A stretch of DNA of 64,000 nt from an uncultured Christensenella sp. (GTDB lineage Bacteria > Bacillota > Clostridia > Christensenellales > Borkfalkiaceae), in NCBI GenBank assembly GCA_910576655.1, contig CAJTJC010000006.1, positions 1 through 64,000 of the forward strand, in the 5' to 3' direction. The translations under genes and the position numbers were made by a program. The notes under the pieces are model-generated. The model made no database searches. It had not been told where the DNA came from and saw only the letters and a program-made list of their open reading frames with translations. Numbering within the stretch: position 1 is the stretch's first letter; each line of letters starts with the position of its first letter. Shown here piece after piece: positions 48,801-56,296 of the stretch.

Positions 48801-49225
48801 GATTGATAATCGTATTCGCTGCCTACGCGAAATTCCAGACAGGGAAGACGCGACGGAAACAGCTGCATTACCGCTTCGATATTGCAAACTACTATTTCCG
48901 CACCGTTTAAAATTTCGTTTATAGCAGTAAGCCTTTTAAAAAGGGCGTCCTTGGAAAGCGCGTCCTTATAAAGGACCACCTCGTCCTTCGACGGTAAAAG
49001 CACGCATCTTTTACCCGAAAGCGCGCTTATAGAAGCGTACGCTTTGTTCGCAAGCACGCTATCCGCCGTTATATATAAAGTTTTGCGTTCGGCAAGCGAC
49101 GCTATTAAATATTTATGAGCGTCCGAAACGCCGAAAACCGCCGTCGGCGTGCCGAGGCGGAGGTCGTTTTGCAGGGCGGTGTATTCCGTCCCCATACTTT
49201 TGTAAGTAAAAAAATCTTTGTTCAA
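45812..49225 (-). CDS. mfd: Transcription-repair coupling factor Mfd
   Basis: A 1137-residue DNA translocase that removes RNA polymerase stalled at lesions and recruits UvrA. The UvrB-like N-terminal region (residues ~30-330) is followed by the RNA-polymerase-interacting CarD-like domain DYAVHEKHGVGRITGTKKIE, the helicase core with Walker A GDVGFGKTEVALRAV, the DEEQ box LVLDEEQRFGVEHKEKIK, motif III MTATPIPRTLHMSL and QLRGRVGRGSR. The C-terminal TRCF domain has AGRMDCYKQIAEI. It lies in the mfd-pth-prs order common in Clostridia. Confidence 0.97.
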   Translation of the reverse strand: MNKDFFTYKSMGTEYTALQNDLRLGTPTAVFGVSDAHKYLIASLAERKTLYITADSVLANKAYASISALSGKRCVLLPSKDEVVLYKDALSKDALFKRLTAINEILNGAEIVVCNIEAVMQLFPSRLPCLEFRVGSEYDYQSIPQKLVEMGYTRMYSAESKGAFAVRGDILDIYPVNSEEPVRIDFFGDTVEKIRPYDAVSGERLKELDRITLVGATDAVFTSADVETVKNALREGTKKCTDSAAYNRACAIADDVNMKLESGIPFAGVSFVMPLLTGTCTLFDLLGEDTQVIFDECKLINDIMNGVYKEHTERVRELKRGGEAFDFSLDQIIAPQTLTEKFKNYRTLALQTFTTSTQFFQPLKTYNFKSAPSPSYLNSVPQLIVDLKHWLSNGYRVLIFTGNLQRSDKLSEMLSDEYFPLYPVPDRLEALHGVSVTSEEMPHGFIIHENKLVVIGDGDLYTKAVAKRIRKKRGDMFTAPEIGDYAVHEKHGVGRITGTKKIETTDGIKEYVAIEYKGGDVLYVPVEQMDVLSKYIGDGNPALSKIGGADFDRVVERVKKSIRALAFDLKKLYAERGEKRGFRFPEHAAMMREFEDAFLYEETYDQLASIEEIKADMCSDKVMDRLLVGDVGFGKTEVALRAVYQCILGGKQAALMCPGTVLSEQHFNTAIERFADFGVRVEKLNRFKTPKQQAETLKRLANGDIDFIIGTHRLLSEDVKFYDLGLLVLDEEQRFGVEHKEKIKHIKNDVDCLTMTATPIPRTLHMSLAGIRDISTISTPPQKRLPVQTYVVEETETLIRDACIKELSRGGQVFILYNRVETISSFAGRIAEIIPEGKVCYAHGRMDRDALENSVFSFYRGDKNILVTTTIIENGIDLPNANTIIIIDADKLGISQLYQLRGRVGRGSRLANAYFMFKPQKVLTSDAAERLKAIMQFTELGSGFKLAMRDLEIRGAGNVLGAEQHGHMDRVGYELYSKLLKEELTGESQFTAELDIKTTAYIPEAYIESGAGRMDCYKQIAEIRTVEDYKRVCLSIEDNYGPMPDEVLNLMIIAVLKSLAAKFNVKKIGVDGNEGMLELPSINSLKNAGLKAALDKYSDRTSLSMAKAPSVIFRPHANPAKTMLDMTKFLKFALSFV

Positions 49226-49226
49226 T

Positions 49227-49802
49227 TTAATCCTTTACGTTTAAATTGTATTCCGTCATTACCTTTTCTACGGGATTGCCGCAGGCTATGGCGATAGCCG
49301 CGTCCGCAGCCCTGCCGCATACGGATATAAAAAGCTCGTAATCCTCGCGCCTTACTTCGGCAAGAACGTAGTTGATAATCGGGATATTTATTTCGCTGTC
49401 GCGTATACCTATGCGGATACGAGTAAAATCCGAAGTGCCGATTTCCGCAATAATAGAACGCATACCGTTATGCGTGCCCGCGCTTCCCGAGGGACGGATT
49501 CTAAGCCCGCCCTTGGCGATGTCGTAATCGTCGTACAGTACTACCAAATCGGAAGCTGACGCGCGATATTTAGCCAAAAGCTGTTTAACCGCCCTTCCGC
49601 TGTTGTTCATATAGGTAACGGGTCTTGCAAGAATTACTTTTTCGCCGTTGACGTTAGCCTCTGCGGTGAACGCCTCGCATTCCTTCTTTTTGAATTTGAC
49701 GTTTAGCTTTGCCGCAACGTCGCCGACGGCTATATACCCCATATTGTGAAAGGTCTTTAAATATTTTTCCTCGGGATTGCCGAGCCCTACAATAATTTTC
49801 AT
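49227..49802 (-). CDS. pth: Peptidyl-tRNA hydrolase
   Basis: A 191-residue enzyme that frees tRNA from drop-off peptidyl-tRNA. It starts MKIIVGLGNPEEKYLKTFHN (catalytic His19), with YMNNSGRAVKQLL, the DDYDIAKGGLRIRPSGSAGTHNGMRS loop (Asp and Asn substrate contacts) in two parts, and FTRIRIGI. One base separates its stop from the mfd start, so translation is likely coupled. Confidence 0.96.
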   Translation of the reverse strand: MKIIVGLGNPEEKYLKTFHNMGYIAVGDVAAKLNVKFKKKECEAFTAEANVNGEKVILARPVTYMNNSGRAVKQLLAKYRASASDLVVLYDDYDIAKGGLRIRPSGSAGTHNGMRSIIAEIGTSDFTRIRIGIRDSEINIPIINYVLAEVRREDYELFISVCGRAADAAIAIACGNPVEKVMTEYNLNVKD

Positions 49803-49823
49803 AATTCCAAAACCAAAATCAGC

Positions 49824-49845
49824 CGCAATTACTGCGGCGATTTTT
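49824..49845 (-). terminator. Hairpin between prs and pth
   Basis: ATCGCCGCA / TGCGGCTGAT-type imperfect stem with a T-rich tail on the minus strand. It may be a weak terminator or processing site within the prs-pth-mfd transcript. Confidence 0.4.
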
Positions 49846-49849
49846 ACTT

Positions 49850-50797
49850 TTAATCGTATATTTTTGACATAGGTCTGTCAAGGTAAACGTTTTCTATCGC
49901 CGAAGCGAATATCGGCGCAGTCGTAATTATTTTAAAGAAAGGCAACAGCTTTTCCTTCGGCATATTGATTGTATCCAAAATAGCAAGCTGAGTTATCGGC
50001 GATTTGGAAAGCCTTTCAATCGCCGCGCCCGACAGCACGCCGTGAGAACAGCAACCGTAAATTTCCTTTGCGCCAGCGTCCTTCAAGGCTATCGAGCCCT
50101 GCGTCATAGTCCCCGCGGTATCAATCATATCGTCGACCATAAGGCAGTTCTTGCCCTCCACCTCGCCGATTATGTTCATAACCTCCATTACGTTGGCTTT
50201 GGGACGACGCTTATCAATTATAGCCATCTTCGCATTCATACGGGCAGCGACCTTCCTCGCCCTCGCAACCGAGCCTATATCCGGTGAAACCACCACGAAA
50301 TCGTCGTCCACCTTAGGCTTGAAATAGTTATACAGCGTGGGTCCGCCCACGAGATTGTCGAGAGGAATATCGAAAAATCCCTGAATTTGCAAGCAGTGCA
50401 AATCCATAGTCATAACCCTGTCCGCCCCCGCGGAGGTTATAAGATTTGCAACGAGCTTTGCGGTAATCGGTTCGCGCGAGCGCGCCTTTCTGTCCTGCCT
50501 TGCATATCCGAAATACGGTATTACCGCGGTAATTCTGCCCGCGCTCGCACGGCGAGCGGCGTCAATCATTATCAAAAGCTCCATAAGATTGTTGTTGACC
50601 GGAGCGCCAGTGGACTGTATTAAAAACACGTCCTTACCACGGATAGACTCGTCGTAGCGCACGTAAATTTCACCGTCGGAAAAATGCGTTATTTCCATTT
50701 CGCCCAACGAGGTATTAAGCTTGGAAGCAATAGCCTCCGCAAGCGGCCTGTTCGAGGAGCCTGAAAAAATTTTGATTTCGCTACCGTGATTAATCAT
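49850..50797 (-). CDS. prs: Ribose-phosphate pyrophosphokinase
   Basis: This 315-residue enzyme makes PRPP from ribose-5-phosphate and ATP for nucleotide, His and Trp synthesis. Conserved parts are IFSGSSNRPLAEAIASKL, FSDGEIYVRYDESIRGKDVF, PYFGYARQDRKARSREPITA (flexible loop with the catalytic Arg/Lys), TMDLHCLQIQGFFDIPLDNL and the PRPP loop CLMVDDMIDTAGTMTQG. The order prs-pth-mfd is typical of Firmicutes. Confidence 0.97.
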   Translation of the reverse strand: MINHGSEIKIFSGSSNRPLAEAIASKLNTSLGEMEITHFSDGEIYVRYDESIRGKDVFLIQSTGAPVNNNLMELLIMIDAARRASAGRITAVIPYFGYARQDRKARSREPITAKLVANLITSAGADRVMTMDLHCLQIQGFFDIPLDNLVGGPTLYNYFKPKVDDDFVVVSPDIGSVARARKVAARMNAKMAIIDKRRPKANVMEVMNIIGEVEGKNCLMVDDMIDTAGTMTQGSIALKDAGAKEIYGCCSHGVLSGAAIERLSKSPITQLAILDTINMPKEKLLPFFKIITTAPIFASAIENVYLDRPMSKIYD

Positions 50798-50903
50798 TAA
50801 TAGAATAATCCTCCCGAAGGTTCTTAAAGTAAATCCGCGAAAGATACTGATTATATTTTATTATTATATCGCCGTAAAGTCAAATAAAAAGCCGAAATAT
50901 AAG

Positions 50904-51356
50904 TCACTGTTTGGTTCTTTCACGCATTTGAGAAAAAAATTCGGAAAGTATGCCCGCGCACTCTTCCTTCATTATTCCGCCCTCGACCTCTATCTTATGG
51001 TTGACGAGATTGGCCTCGGCAAGCTGTTCGGTAAGCGACCTGCCCTTCGCCTCGTAAGCGCCGAAGTAAACTTTTTTAATGCGCGCGTTGAGCATTGCCC
51101 CCATACACATAGGACACGGCTCGAGCGTGACGTAAATCTCACATTCGGGCAGACGCCAGCTGTTAAGTTTTTTGCACGCCTTTTCTATTGCCTCTATTTC
51201 GGCGTGCGCGGTTGCAATCTGCCTTTTCGTGCGGCGGTTATGTCCGCGGGAGATAATCTTTCCGTCGGCAACTACTACCGCACCTATCGGCACCTCGCCG
51301 TCGTCAAAGGCCTGCTGCGCGCATTTCAGCGCGGCTAACATAAATTTATTCTGCAT
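50904..51356 (-). CDS. tadA: tRNA-adenosine(34) deaminase
   Basis: A 150-residue zinc deaminase that makes inosine at the wobble base of tRNA-Arg(ACG). The zinc motifs are TAHAEIEAIEKA (HAE) and LEPCPMCMGAMLNARIKKVYFGA (PCxxC). The GEVPIGAVVV start matches TadA rather than cytidine deaminases. It overlaps the end of the M14 peptidase gene by 11 bases. Confidence 0.95.
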   Translation of the reverse strand: MQNKFMLAALKCAQQAFDDGEVPIGAVVVADGKIISRGHNRRTKRQIATAHAEIEAIEKACKKLNSWRLPECEIYVTLEPCPMCMGAMLNARIKKVYFGAYEAKGRSLTEQLAEANLVNHKIEVEGGIMKEECAGILSEFFSQMRERTKQ

Positions 51357-52095
51357 AATTTTCCGTAAATATTTTAAGCGCGTTAAAGCACCTTTTAAGC
51401 TTGCGTATATCGGTTATGGGATGTTCGAGACTGTCCGCGCCGCACTCTATCGTGTACGCGGGAATTTTCAGCTTCTGAATACACCAGTCCTTATATCCCC
51501 CCGCCGAGCCGTATATTATTACAGGTTTGTAACCCGTAGCCTCCGCAAGTATATCAGCGCCGCGCTTATCGCCGAGGCCGTTATACTGCCAGTAAATTTC
51601 CTCGCCCTTGGTATGGAAGCTGAACGTGACGTAAGGGCGGATTTTCTGAGTAAAATTTTTCAAAGCGCGCGTTTCGCTTTCCGAAAACGGACTGTCGCCT
51701 ATACAATTTTCACCGCCGCGGCGCTTGGTATTGAGCCTGCCGCTGCCCCAGTCGGCGTCGAAATTGCAATTCAAATCCACACCGCGAGCGTTCGCCTTCC
51801 ACAAAGTTCTCACGCTTTCGCTGATTGCGGCTCCGTCGGGATTGACAAGCGGAATTATCCATCCGCCGCCCTTCTTCACTCCCGCCTTTATATGCTTTAA
51901 GGCAAGCTTTGCGGTTATCCACTCTCTGCCGTGAATAGCGTACGTTGAAATGAACTGTCTGCCAGTAGGGTCGCCTATATGAAATGCAAATATGTCTTTG
52001 CCCTTCAACGAATAGCCTATTACGCATTTTCTTCCGTCGTAGCCGTTATAAAATTTTTCTATTGCTTCATATATCACACAATAGAATATTCTCAA
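51346..52095 (-). CDS. M14-family zinc carboxypeptidase, gamma-D-glutamyl-diaminopimelate peptidase-like
   Basis: A 249-residue M14 metallopeptidase. The zinc ligands are His and Glu in YAIHGREWITAKL and His in FSFHTKGEEIYW; the catalytic Glu is in YTIECGADS. In GVDLNCNFDADWG a Cys replaces the Arg of classical carboxypeptidases (usual motif NRNF), as in peptidases acting on cell-wall gamma-D-Glu-DAP bonds. So a role in peptidoglycan or spore cortex turnover is plausible. The start appears to be TTG two bases after the rlmH stop; a GTG six codons later is also possible. No signal peptide is seen. Confidence 0.83.
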   Translation of the reverse strand: MRIFYCVIYEAIEKFYNGYDGRKCVIGYSLKGKDIFAFHIGDPTGRQFISTYAIHGREWITAKLALKHIKAGVKKGGGWIIPLVNPDGAAISESVRTLWKANARGVDLNCNFDADWGSGRLNTKRRGGENCIGDSPFSESETRALKNFTQKIRPYVTFSFHTKGEEIYWQYNGLGDKRGADILAEATGYKPVIIYGSAGGYKDWCIQKLKIPAYTIECGADSLEHPITDIRKLKRCFNALKIFTENYAE

Positions 52096-52096
52096 A

Positions 52097-52534
52097 CTAT
52101 TTGTGATATTCGCCTCCGCCGTTTATCATAAACGCGCGATAGATTTGCTCGACGAGAATAACGCGCATCAGCTGGTGCGGAAAAGTCATATCCGAAAACG
52201 AGAGCTTCAGGCTTGCCGCATTCTTGACACTGTCAAAAAGCCCGCACGACGAGCCTATGACGAAGGTACACTCACTGCCCGAGTCGGTAAGCCCGCGCAT
52301 ATAGGCGGCAAGCTCTTCGCTGGAATACTTTTTACCCTCTATACAAAGCGCGATTATTTTTCCGCGAGCGGCTTTCAAAATCAGCTCTGCTTCTTCGTTC
52401 AAATTCCTGCACTCCGCCACTTCGCGAATTTCCACCTTGGCAAACCGCGACAGGCGTTTAACGTATTCCGCTACGGCGTCACCGTAAAATTTTTCCTTTA
52501 TTTTACCGACGCAGACGATATTTATTTTCTGCAT
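52097..52534 (-). CDS. rlmH: 23S rRNA (pseudouridine1915-N3)-methyltransferase
   Basis: A 145-residue SPOUT-class enzyme that methylates pseudouridine 1915 in helix 69 of 23S rRNA. The start INIVCVGKIKEKFYGDAVAE, FVIGSSCGLFDS (knot with the AdoMet loop), and the C-terminal FPHQLMRVILVEQIYRAFMI with the terminal GGEYHK are typical. Its ATG overlaps the CPBP stop codon by one base. Confidence 0.96.
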   Translation of the reverse strand: MQKINIVCVGKIKEKFYGDAVAEYVKRLSRFAKVEIREVAECRNLNEEAELILKAARGKIIALCIEGKKYSSEELAAYMRGLTDSGSECTFVIGSSCGLFDSVKNAASLKLSFSDMTFPHQLMRVILVEQIYRAFMINGGGEYHK

Positions 52535-53523
52535 TAGTTAACTCCGAAAAGCAGCAATATCCAGATAAGCCCCAAAGCGCCGATTGCAACCGACGCATAA
52601 AGGAAGAACGCCTTTACTCCGCCCTTTTCGCACTTTTTAATTGACGTCTTATCAAGTATAAGCCATACGACCGCGCCCACGAAAGACAGCGAGGAAAGAA
52701 CCGTAACGATTATGAACGCAGTATTCGGCATAATAAGGTTTCCCGCTGCGTCGAAAAGATTACACGCGCTGAAAATAACAATTAGCGCATTGTTTATAAA
52801 GTGCATAAGCACCGACGGCAGAACCGACCCCGAACGCACCGCAATAAACGCAAACGCGCAGCCTGCAATAAACTGGTAAACCGTCTGTTCGGGCGAGGTG
52901 TGAAATAGCGAAAAGCAAAAGCCCGTAACAAGTATCGCTCTTATGCTTCCCATACCGTTTTCGCAGCAGTTGAGAAGCACCCCTCTGAACATAAGCTCTT
53001 CAAAAAAAGCAGGCAATATTGCAATTACGATAAATACTGGCACGATAAGTCCGCCCGAGGTATCGGGGAAATAGCTTGACGACTCTCTCGGCTTGTAACC
53101 GAAAAGCTTGAAAAATTCCAGCGACAGTCCGTTTACATAGCTTACGGAAAAAAGCAATCCGAAAATAAACAGCACGGCAATTAAATAATATTTCGGCTTA
53201 CATTTAACTGGAAATACTGCGCCGAAGCTTATTCCGTTACGCTTTAAAGTAAACAGAACGCAAAGCGCAATCATTATCGGCGTAAGCAGATAGCTTACGT
53301 ATACGAACGCGTCGGTCTCTTGCACGTGTTTGACCGCCTCGGTAAATTCGGTATAACCGTACTTGCCCATTATCGATTTGGCGATTATCGCCGTCACCAC
53401 CGAAGCCGCGACGGTGAATATACAGTAAATTATAGCCAGTAGGCTGAATGAAATACCGCCGGTTTTCGAGTTGAATCCGGCGTTGACAGTCTGCATATCG
53501 GAAGAGTTAGAATTATTCTCCAT
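52534..53523 (-). CDS. CPBP-family intramembrane glutamic endopeptidase
   Basis: A 329-residue membrane protein with eight predicted helices. The CPBP motifs are AFFEELMFRGVLL (EExxxR), FCFSLFHTSPEQ (FxxxH) and SVLMHFINNALIV (HxxxN). Members cleave prenylated or membrane peptides and often give bacteriocin immunity; substrate unknown. It starts the minus-strand CPBP-rlmH-M14-tadA operon, all coupled by overlaps. Confidence 0.88.
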   Translation of the reverse strand: MENNSNSSDMQTVNAGFNSKTGGISFSLLAIIYCIFTVAASVVTAIIAKSIMGKYGYTEFTEAVKHVQETDAFVYVSYLLTPIMIALCVLFTLKRNGISFGAVFPVKCKPKYYLIAVLFIFGLLFSVSYVNGLSLEFFKLFGYKPRESSSYFPDTSGGLIVPVFIVIAILPAFFEELMFRGVLLNCCENGMGSIRAILVTGFCFSLFHTSPEQTVYQFIAGCAFAFIAVRSGSVLPSVLMHFINNALIVIFSACNLFDAAGNLIMPNTAFIIVTVLSSLSFVGAVVWLILDKTSIKKCEKGGVKAFFLYASVAIGALGLIWILLLFGVN

Positions 53524-53600
53524 AATTCAATTATAACTTAAAAAAAATTTATTGTAAACAAATATTTTACTTTTACCGCCAAATGTTATAAAATTGTGGT

Positions 53601-54440
53601 ATGCGAAAAATTGACTGTAAAACCATAGAAGACTGTATTTATAACCTTGCTTTAAAGGCATGCGTTTCGTTGACGGAGCCCTGCAAAAAAGCGCTTGAGT
53701 CCGCCTACGCAAACGAAGACGGACAGACCTGCGCGTTTGCGTTAAAAACGCTTATCGAAAACTTCGACACCGCCGAAAAGCTTAATATACCCGTTTGTCA
53801 GGATACGGGCATGGCAGTTGTAATCATGGAAATCGGTCAAGAGGTACGTATCGAAGGCGGCTCGCTTATTTCGGCAGTGAACGAGGGCGTGCGACGCGCT
53901 TATGCGGACGGATATTTCAGGCAGTCTATTTGCGACCCTTTGACACGCATAAATACCGGCGACAATACCCCCGCCGCCCTACATACCGAAATTACCGACG
54001 GCGATACGGTGAGCATTACCTTTATGCCCAAAGGCTTCGGCAGCGAAAACACGTCCAAAATATTTATGCTCACTCCTTCGCAGGGAACGGACGGAATAAT
54101 CGACGCGATTGTGGAAACGGTAAAGCTTGCAGGCTCGCGCCCCTGTCCGCCCGTTTACGTAGGCGTCGGGATAGGCGGAAGCTTCGACACGTGCGCATAT
54201 TTGGCAAAAAAGGCGTTGACGAGAGATATAGCCACGCCGAACGCGCGCGAAGATATTGCCGATATAGAAAAACAAGCTCTTGAAAGAATTAACGCCCTCG
54301 GCATAGGCTGTCAGGGCTTTCGGGGAAAGGTTACCGCTCTCGGCGTAAGCTGCGAGTGGGCGCCTACACATATCGCGGGTCTACCCGTAGCGGTAAATAT
54401 TCAGTGCCACTGCGTGCGCTGCCAAAAGGCGGTGATATGA
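53601..54440 (+). CDS. fumA: Fumarate hydratase class I, alpha subunit (TtdA/FumA-N type)
   Basis: A 279-residue subunit of an oxygen-sensitive [4Fe-4S] hydro-lyase. The cluster cysteines are expected at PVCQDTGMAVV, GIGGSFDTCAYLAKKA and NIQCHCVRCQ. The conserved CDPLTRINTGDNTPAALH and FMPKGFGSENTS are present. It converts fumarate and malate, though tartrate dehydratase is a possible alternative. The beta-subunit gene overlaps by four bases. A TATAAA box lies eight bases before the ATG. Confidence 0.92.
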   Translation: MRKIDCKTIEDCIYNLALKACVSLTEPCKKALESAYANEDGQTCAFALKTLIENFDTAEKLNIPVCQDTGMAVVIMEIGQEVRIEGGSLISAVNEGVRRAYADGYFRQSICDPLTRINTGDNTPAALHTEITDGDTVSITFMPKGFGSENTSKIFMLTPSQGTDGIIDAIVETVKLAGSRPCPPVYVGVGIGGSFDTCAYLAKKALTRDIATPNAREDIADIEKQALERINALGIGCQGFRGKVTALGVSCEWAPTHIAGLPVAVNIQCHCVRCQKAVI

Positions 54441-54958
54441 AAAGAATATCCCTGCCCCTCTCAAAGCAAGAGGCTGAAAATTTAAAAGCAGGCGACTGCG
54501 TGTTGATATCGGGGACGGTGCTTACGGCAAGAGACTGCGCGCATAAGCGCATTTGCGAATTGCTTGACGGCAATAAAAAGCTTCCGTTTGAAATCGAAGG
54601 CAGCGCAATTTATTACGCAGGTCCGTGCCCCGCGAAGCCCGATACGTCATCGGGCAGCTGCGGCCCCACCACTTCCGCGCGCATGAACGCGTTTGCACCG
54701 AAGCTATTGAATAACGGACTTGCCGCGATTATCGGCAAGGGCGAAATGTCCGACGAGGTGCGCAACGCTCTTATAAAAAACGGCGCGGTTTACTTCGCGG
54801 CAATCGGCGGGGCGGGCGCGTTATATGCGAGCAAGATAAAGCAAAGCGAGTGTATAGCCTTCGACGACCTTTTATCCGAAGGTGTTTTCAAGCTTTGCGT
54901 GGAGGATTTCCCCGCAATCGTCGCTTACGACTGTCACGGCGGTAAAATATACCGATAA
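54437..54958 (+). CDS. fumB: Fumarate hydratase class I, beta subunit (TtdB/FumA-C type)
   Basis: A 173-residue subunit that completes the fumarase. It has VLISGTVLTARDCAHKRICE, the substrate loop IYYAGPCPAKPDTSSGSCGP and IIGKGEMSDEV, and IGGAGALYASKIKQ. The start overlaps the alpha-subunit stop (ATGA); a longer in-frame ORF upstream is antisense-like noise from the alpha gene in another frame. Substrate (fumarate versus tartrate) is as for the alpha subunit. Confidence 0.92.
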   Translation: MKRISLPLSKQEAENLKAGDCVLISGTVLTARDCAHKRICELLDGNKKLPFEIEGSAIYYAGPCPAKPDTSSGSCGPTTSARMNAFAPKLLNNGLAAIIGKGEMSDEVRNALIKNGAVYFAAIGGAGALYASKIKQSECIAFDDLLSEGVFKLCVEDFPAIVAYDCHGGKIYR

Positions 54959-54964
54959 AAAGCG

Positions 54965-54993
54965 TTGACTTTATTTTAACTATCTAATATAAT
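54965..54993 (+). promoter_or_regulatory. pheST promoter
   Basis: TTGACT (54965-54970), 17 bases, TATAAT (54988-54993), directly upstream of the T-box leader. Confidence 0.8.
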
Positions 54994-55004
54994 TGTATTA
55001 ATTT

Positions 55005-55240
55005 TAAAGGCGTTGACCGAGACAGACGGTTTTAACCGTTCTTTTCAGAGAGAAGAATCCCGTGGGCTGAAAGGTTCTTTAAAGAATGAAAACCGTTATT
55101 CACTCGCGAGCCGAACGCGTGAAAGATTTTCAAGTAATGCGTTCCGTAATTCCGCGTTAAGGATATAACGAGGCGGCTTATGCCGCGAAATCAGGTGGTA
55201 CAGCGAATTAAATCGCCCTGTGTTAACACGGGGCGATTAT
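55005..55240 (+). promoter_or_regulatory. T-box riboswitch controlling pheS-pheT
   Basis: The leader has stem I paired through ACGGTTTT (55025 region) and AAAACCGT (55090 region), the AGAGAGAA bulge and GGGCTGAAAGG distal region, and the T-box sequence AAATCAGGTGGTACAGCG at about 55188-55205, which pairs with the acceptor end of uncharged tRNA. The terminator AATCGCCCTGTG-TTAA-CACGGGGCGATT (55211-55238) follows with a T-rich tail. TTC triplets are present in stem I, consistent with a Phe specifier, but I did not resolve the specifier loop. It would raise pheST expression when tRNA-Phe is uncharged. Confidence 0.9.
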
Positions 55241-55257
55241 ATTTTTATGAGGTTTTT

Positions 55258-56286
55258 ATGGATATAAAGGAAAAAATCAAACAAATCGAAGAGCAAATCG
55301 AAAACACGGTCAAGGAAATTAAATCCAGTCGCACCGCGCAGGAAATAAAAATGAAATTCCTCGGCAAAAGCGGCGAAATTTCTTCGCTTATGAAAAATAT
55401 GCGCGACGTGCCGCCCGAGGAGCGCCCCAATATGGGCAAGCTTCTGAACGCACTCAGACAGTGGACCGAAGAGCGGTTTGACAAGCTTGAAAGCGGCTTG
55501 AAAACGATTGAGCTTGCAAAGAGATACGCCGACGAAAAGATTGACGTAACTATGCCGGGTCAGGTTGCACCCGACGGTGCCTATCACCCTACGACGCTCG
55601 TCACGAGAGAGCTGATAGATATATTCCTCGGAATGGGCTTCGAAATATTCGAGGGGCCCGAAATAGAAAACGATTACTATAATTTCACTGCGCTGAATAC
55701 CCCCAAGGACCACCCCGCGCGGGATATGCAGGATACGTTTTACCTTGCCGAAAATCTGCTTTTGAGAACGCAGACGTCCTCGGGGCAGATTAGGGTTATG
55801 GAAAATAAAAAGCCGCCCATAAAAATACTTTCGCCGGGCAAGGTATACCGCAGCGACGACGACGCCACCCACTCCCCCATGTTCTCGCAACTGGAAATGC
55901 TTGTAGTAGACAAGGGACTTACGCTTTGCGATTTACAGGGTATGCTTGACGAATTCGTTAAAAAGATTTTCGGGCGGGAAGTAAAAACCAGACTTCGCCC
56001 CTCCTACTTCCCCTTTACCGAACCGTCGGTCGAGGTTGACGTAAGCTGCTTCGAGTGCGGCGGCAAGGGTTGCAGACTTTGTAAGGGCACTGGCTGGATA
56101 GAGCTTGGCGGCGCGGGCATGGTTAACAGACGCGTTTTGGCGGGCTGCGGAATAGACCCCGACGAGTACACCGGATTTGCGTTCGGGCTCGGCATAGAAA
56201 GAATTGCAATGTTCAAATACGGCATTAACAACATAAAGCTGCTGTATGAAGGCGACACGCGCTTTTTAAAACAGTTCAAGGGTTAA
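55258..56286 (+). CDS. pheS: Phenylalanyl-tRNA synthetase alpha subunit
   Basis: A 342-residue subunit (class II) of the alpha2beta2 enzyme. The N-terminal coiled coil (residues 1-90) binds tRNA. The catalytic domain has PGQVAPDGAYHPTTL, MGFEIFEGPEIENDYYNF, TPKDHPARDMQDTFYL, the motif 2 region KVYRSDDDATHSPMFSQLE and motif 3 FAFGLGIERIAMFKYGI. The ATG at 55258 has GAGG five bases upstream; an earlier frame begins inside the T-box. pheT follows 10 bases later. Confidence 0.97.
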   Translation: MDIKEKIKQIEEQIENTVKEIKSSRTAQEIKMKFLGKSGEISSLMKNMRDVPPEERPNMGKLLNALRQWTEERFDKLESGLKTIELAKRYADEKIDVTMPGQVAPDGAYHPTTLVTRELIDIFLGMGFEIFEGPEIENDYYNFTALNTPKDHPARDMQDTFYLAENLLLRTQTSSGQIRVMENKKPPIKILSPGKVYRSDDDATHSPMFSQLEMLVVDKGLTLCDLQGMLDEFVKKIFGREVKTRLRPSYFPFTEPSVEVDVSCFECGGKGCRLCKGTGWIELGGAGMVNRRVLAGCGIDPDEYTGFAFGLGIERIAMFKYGINNIKLLYEGDTRFLKQFKG

Positions 56287-56296
56287 GGAGAATAAT

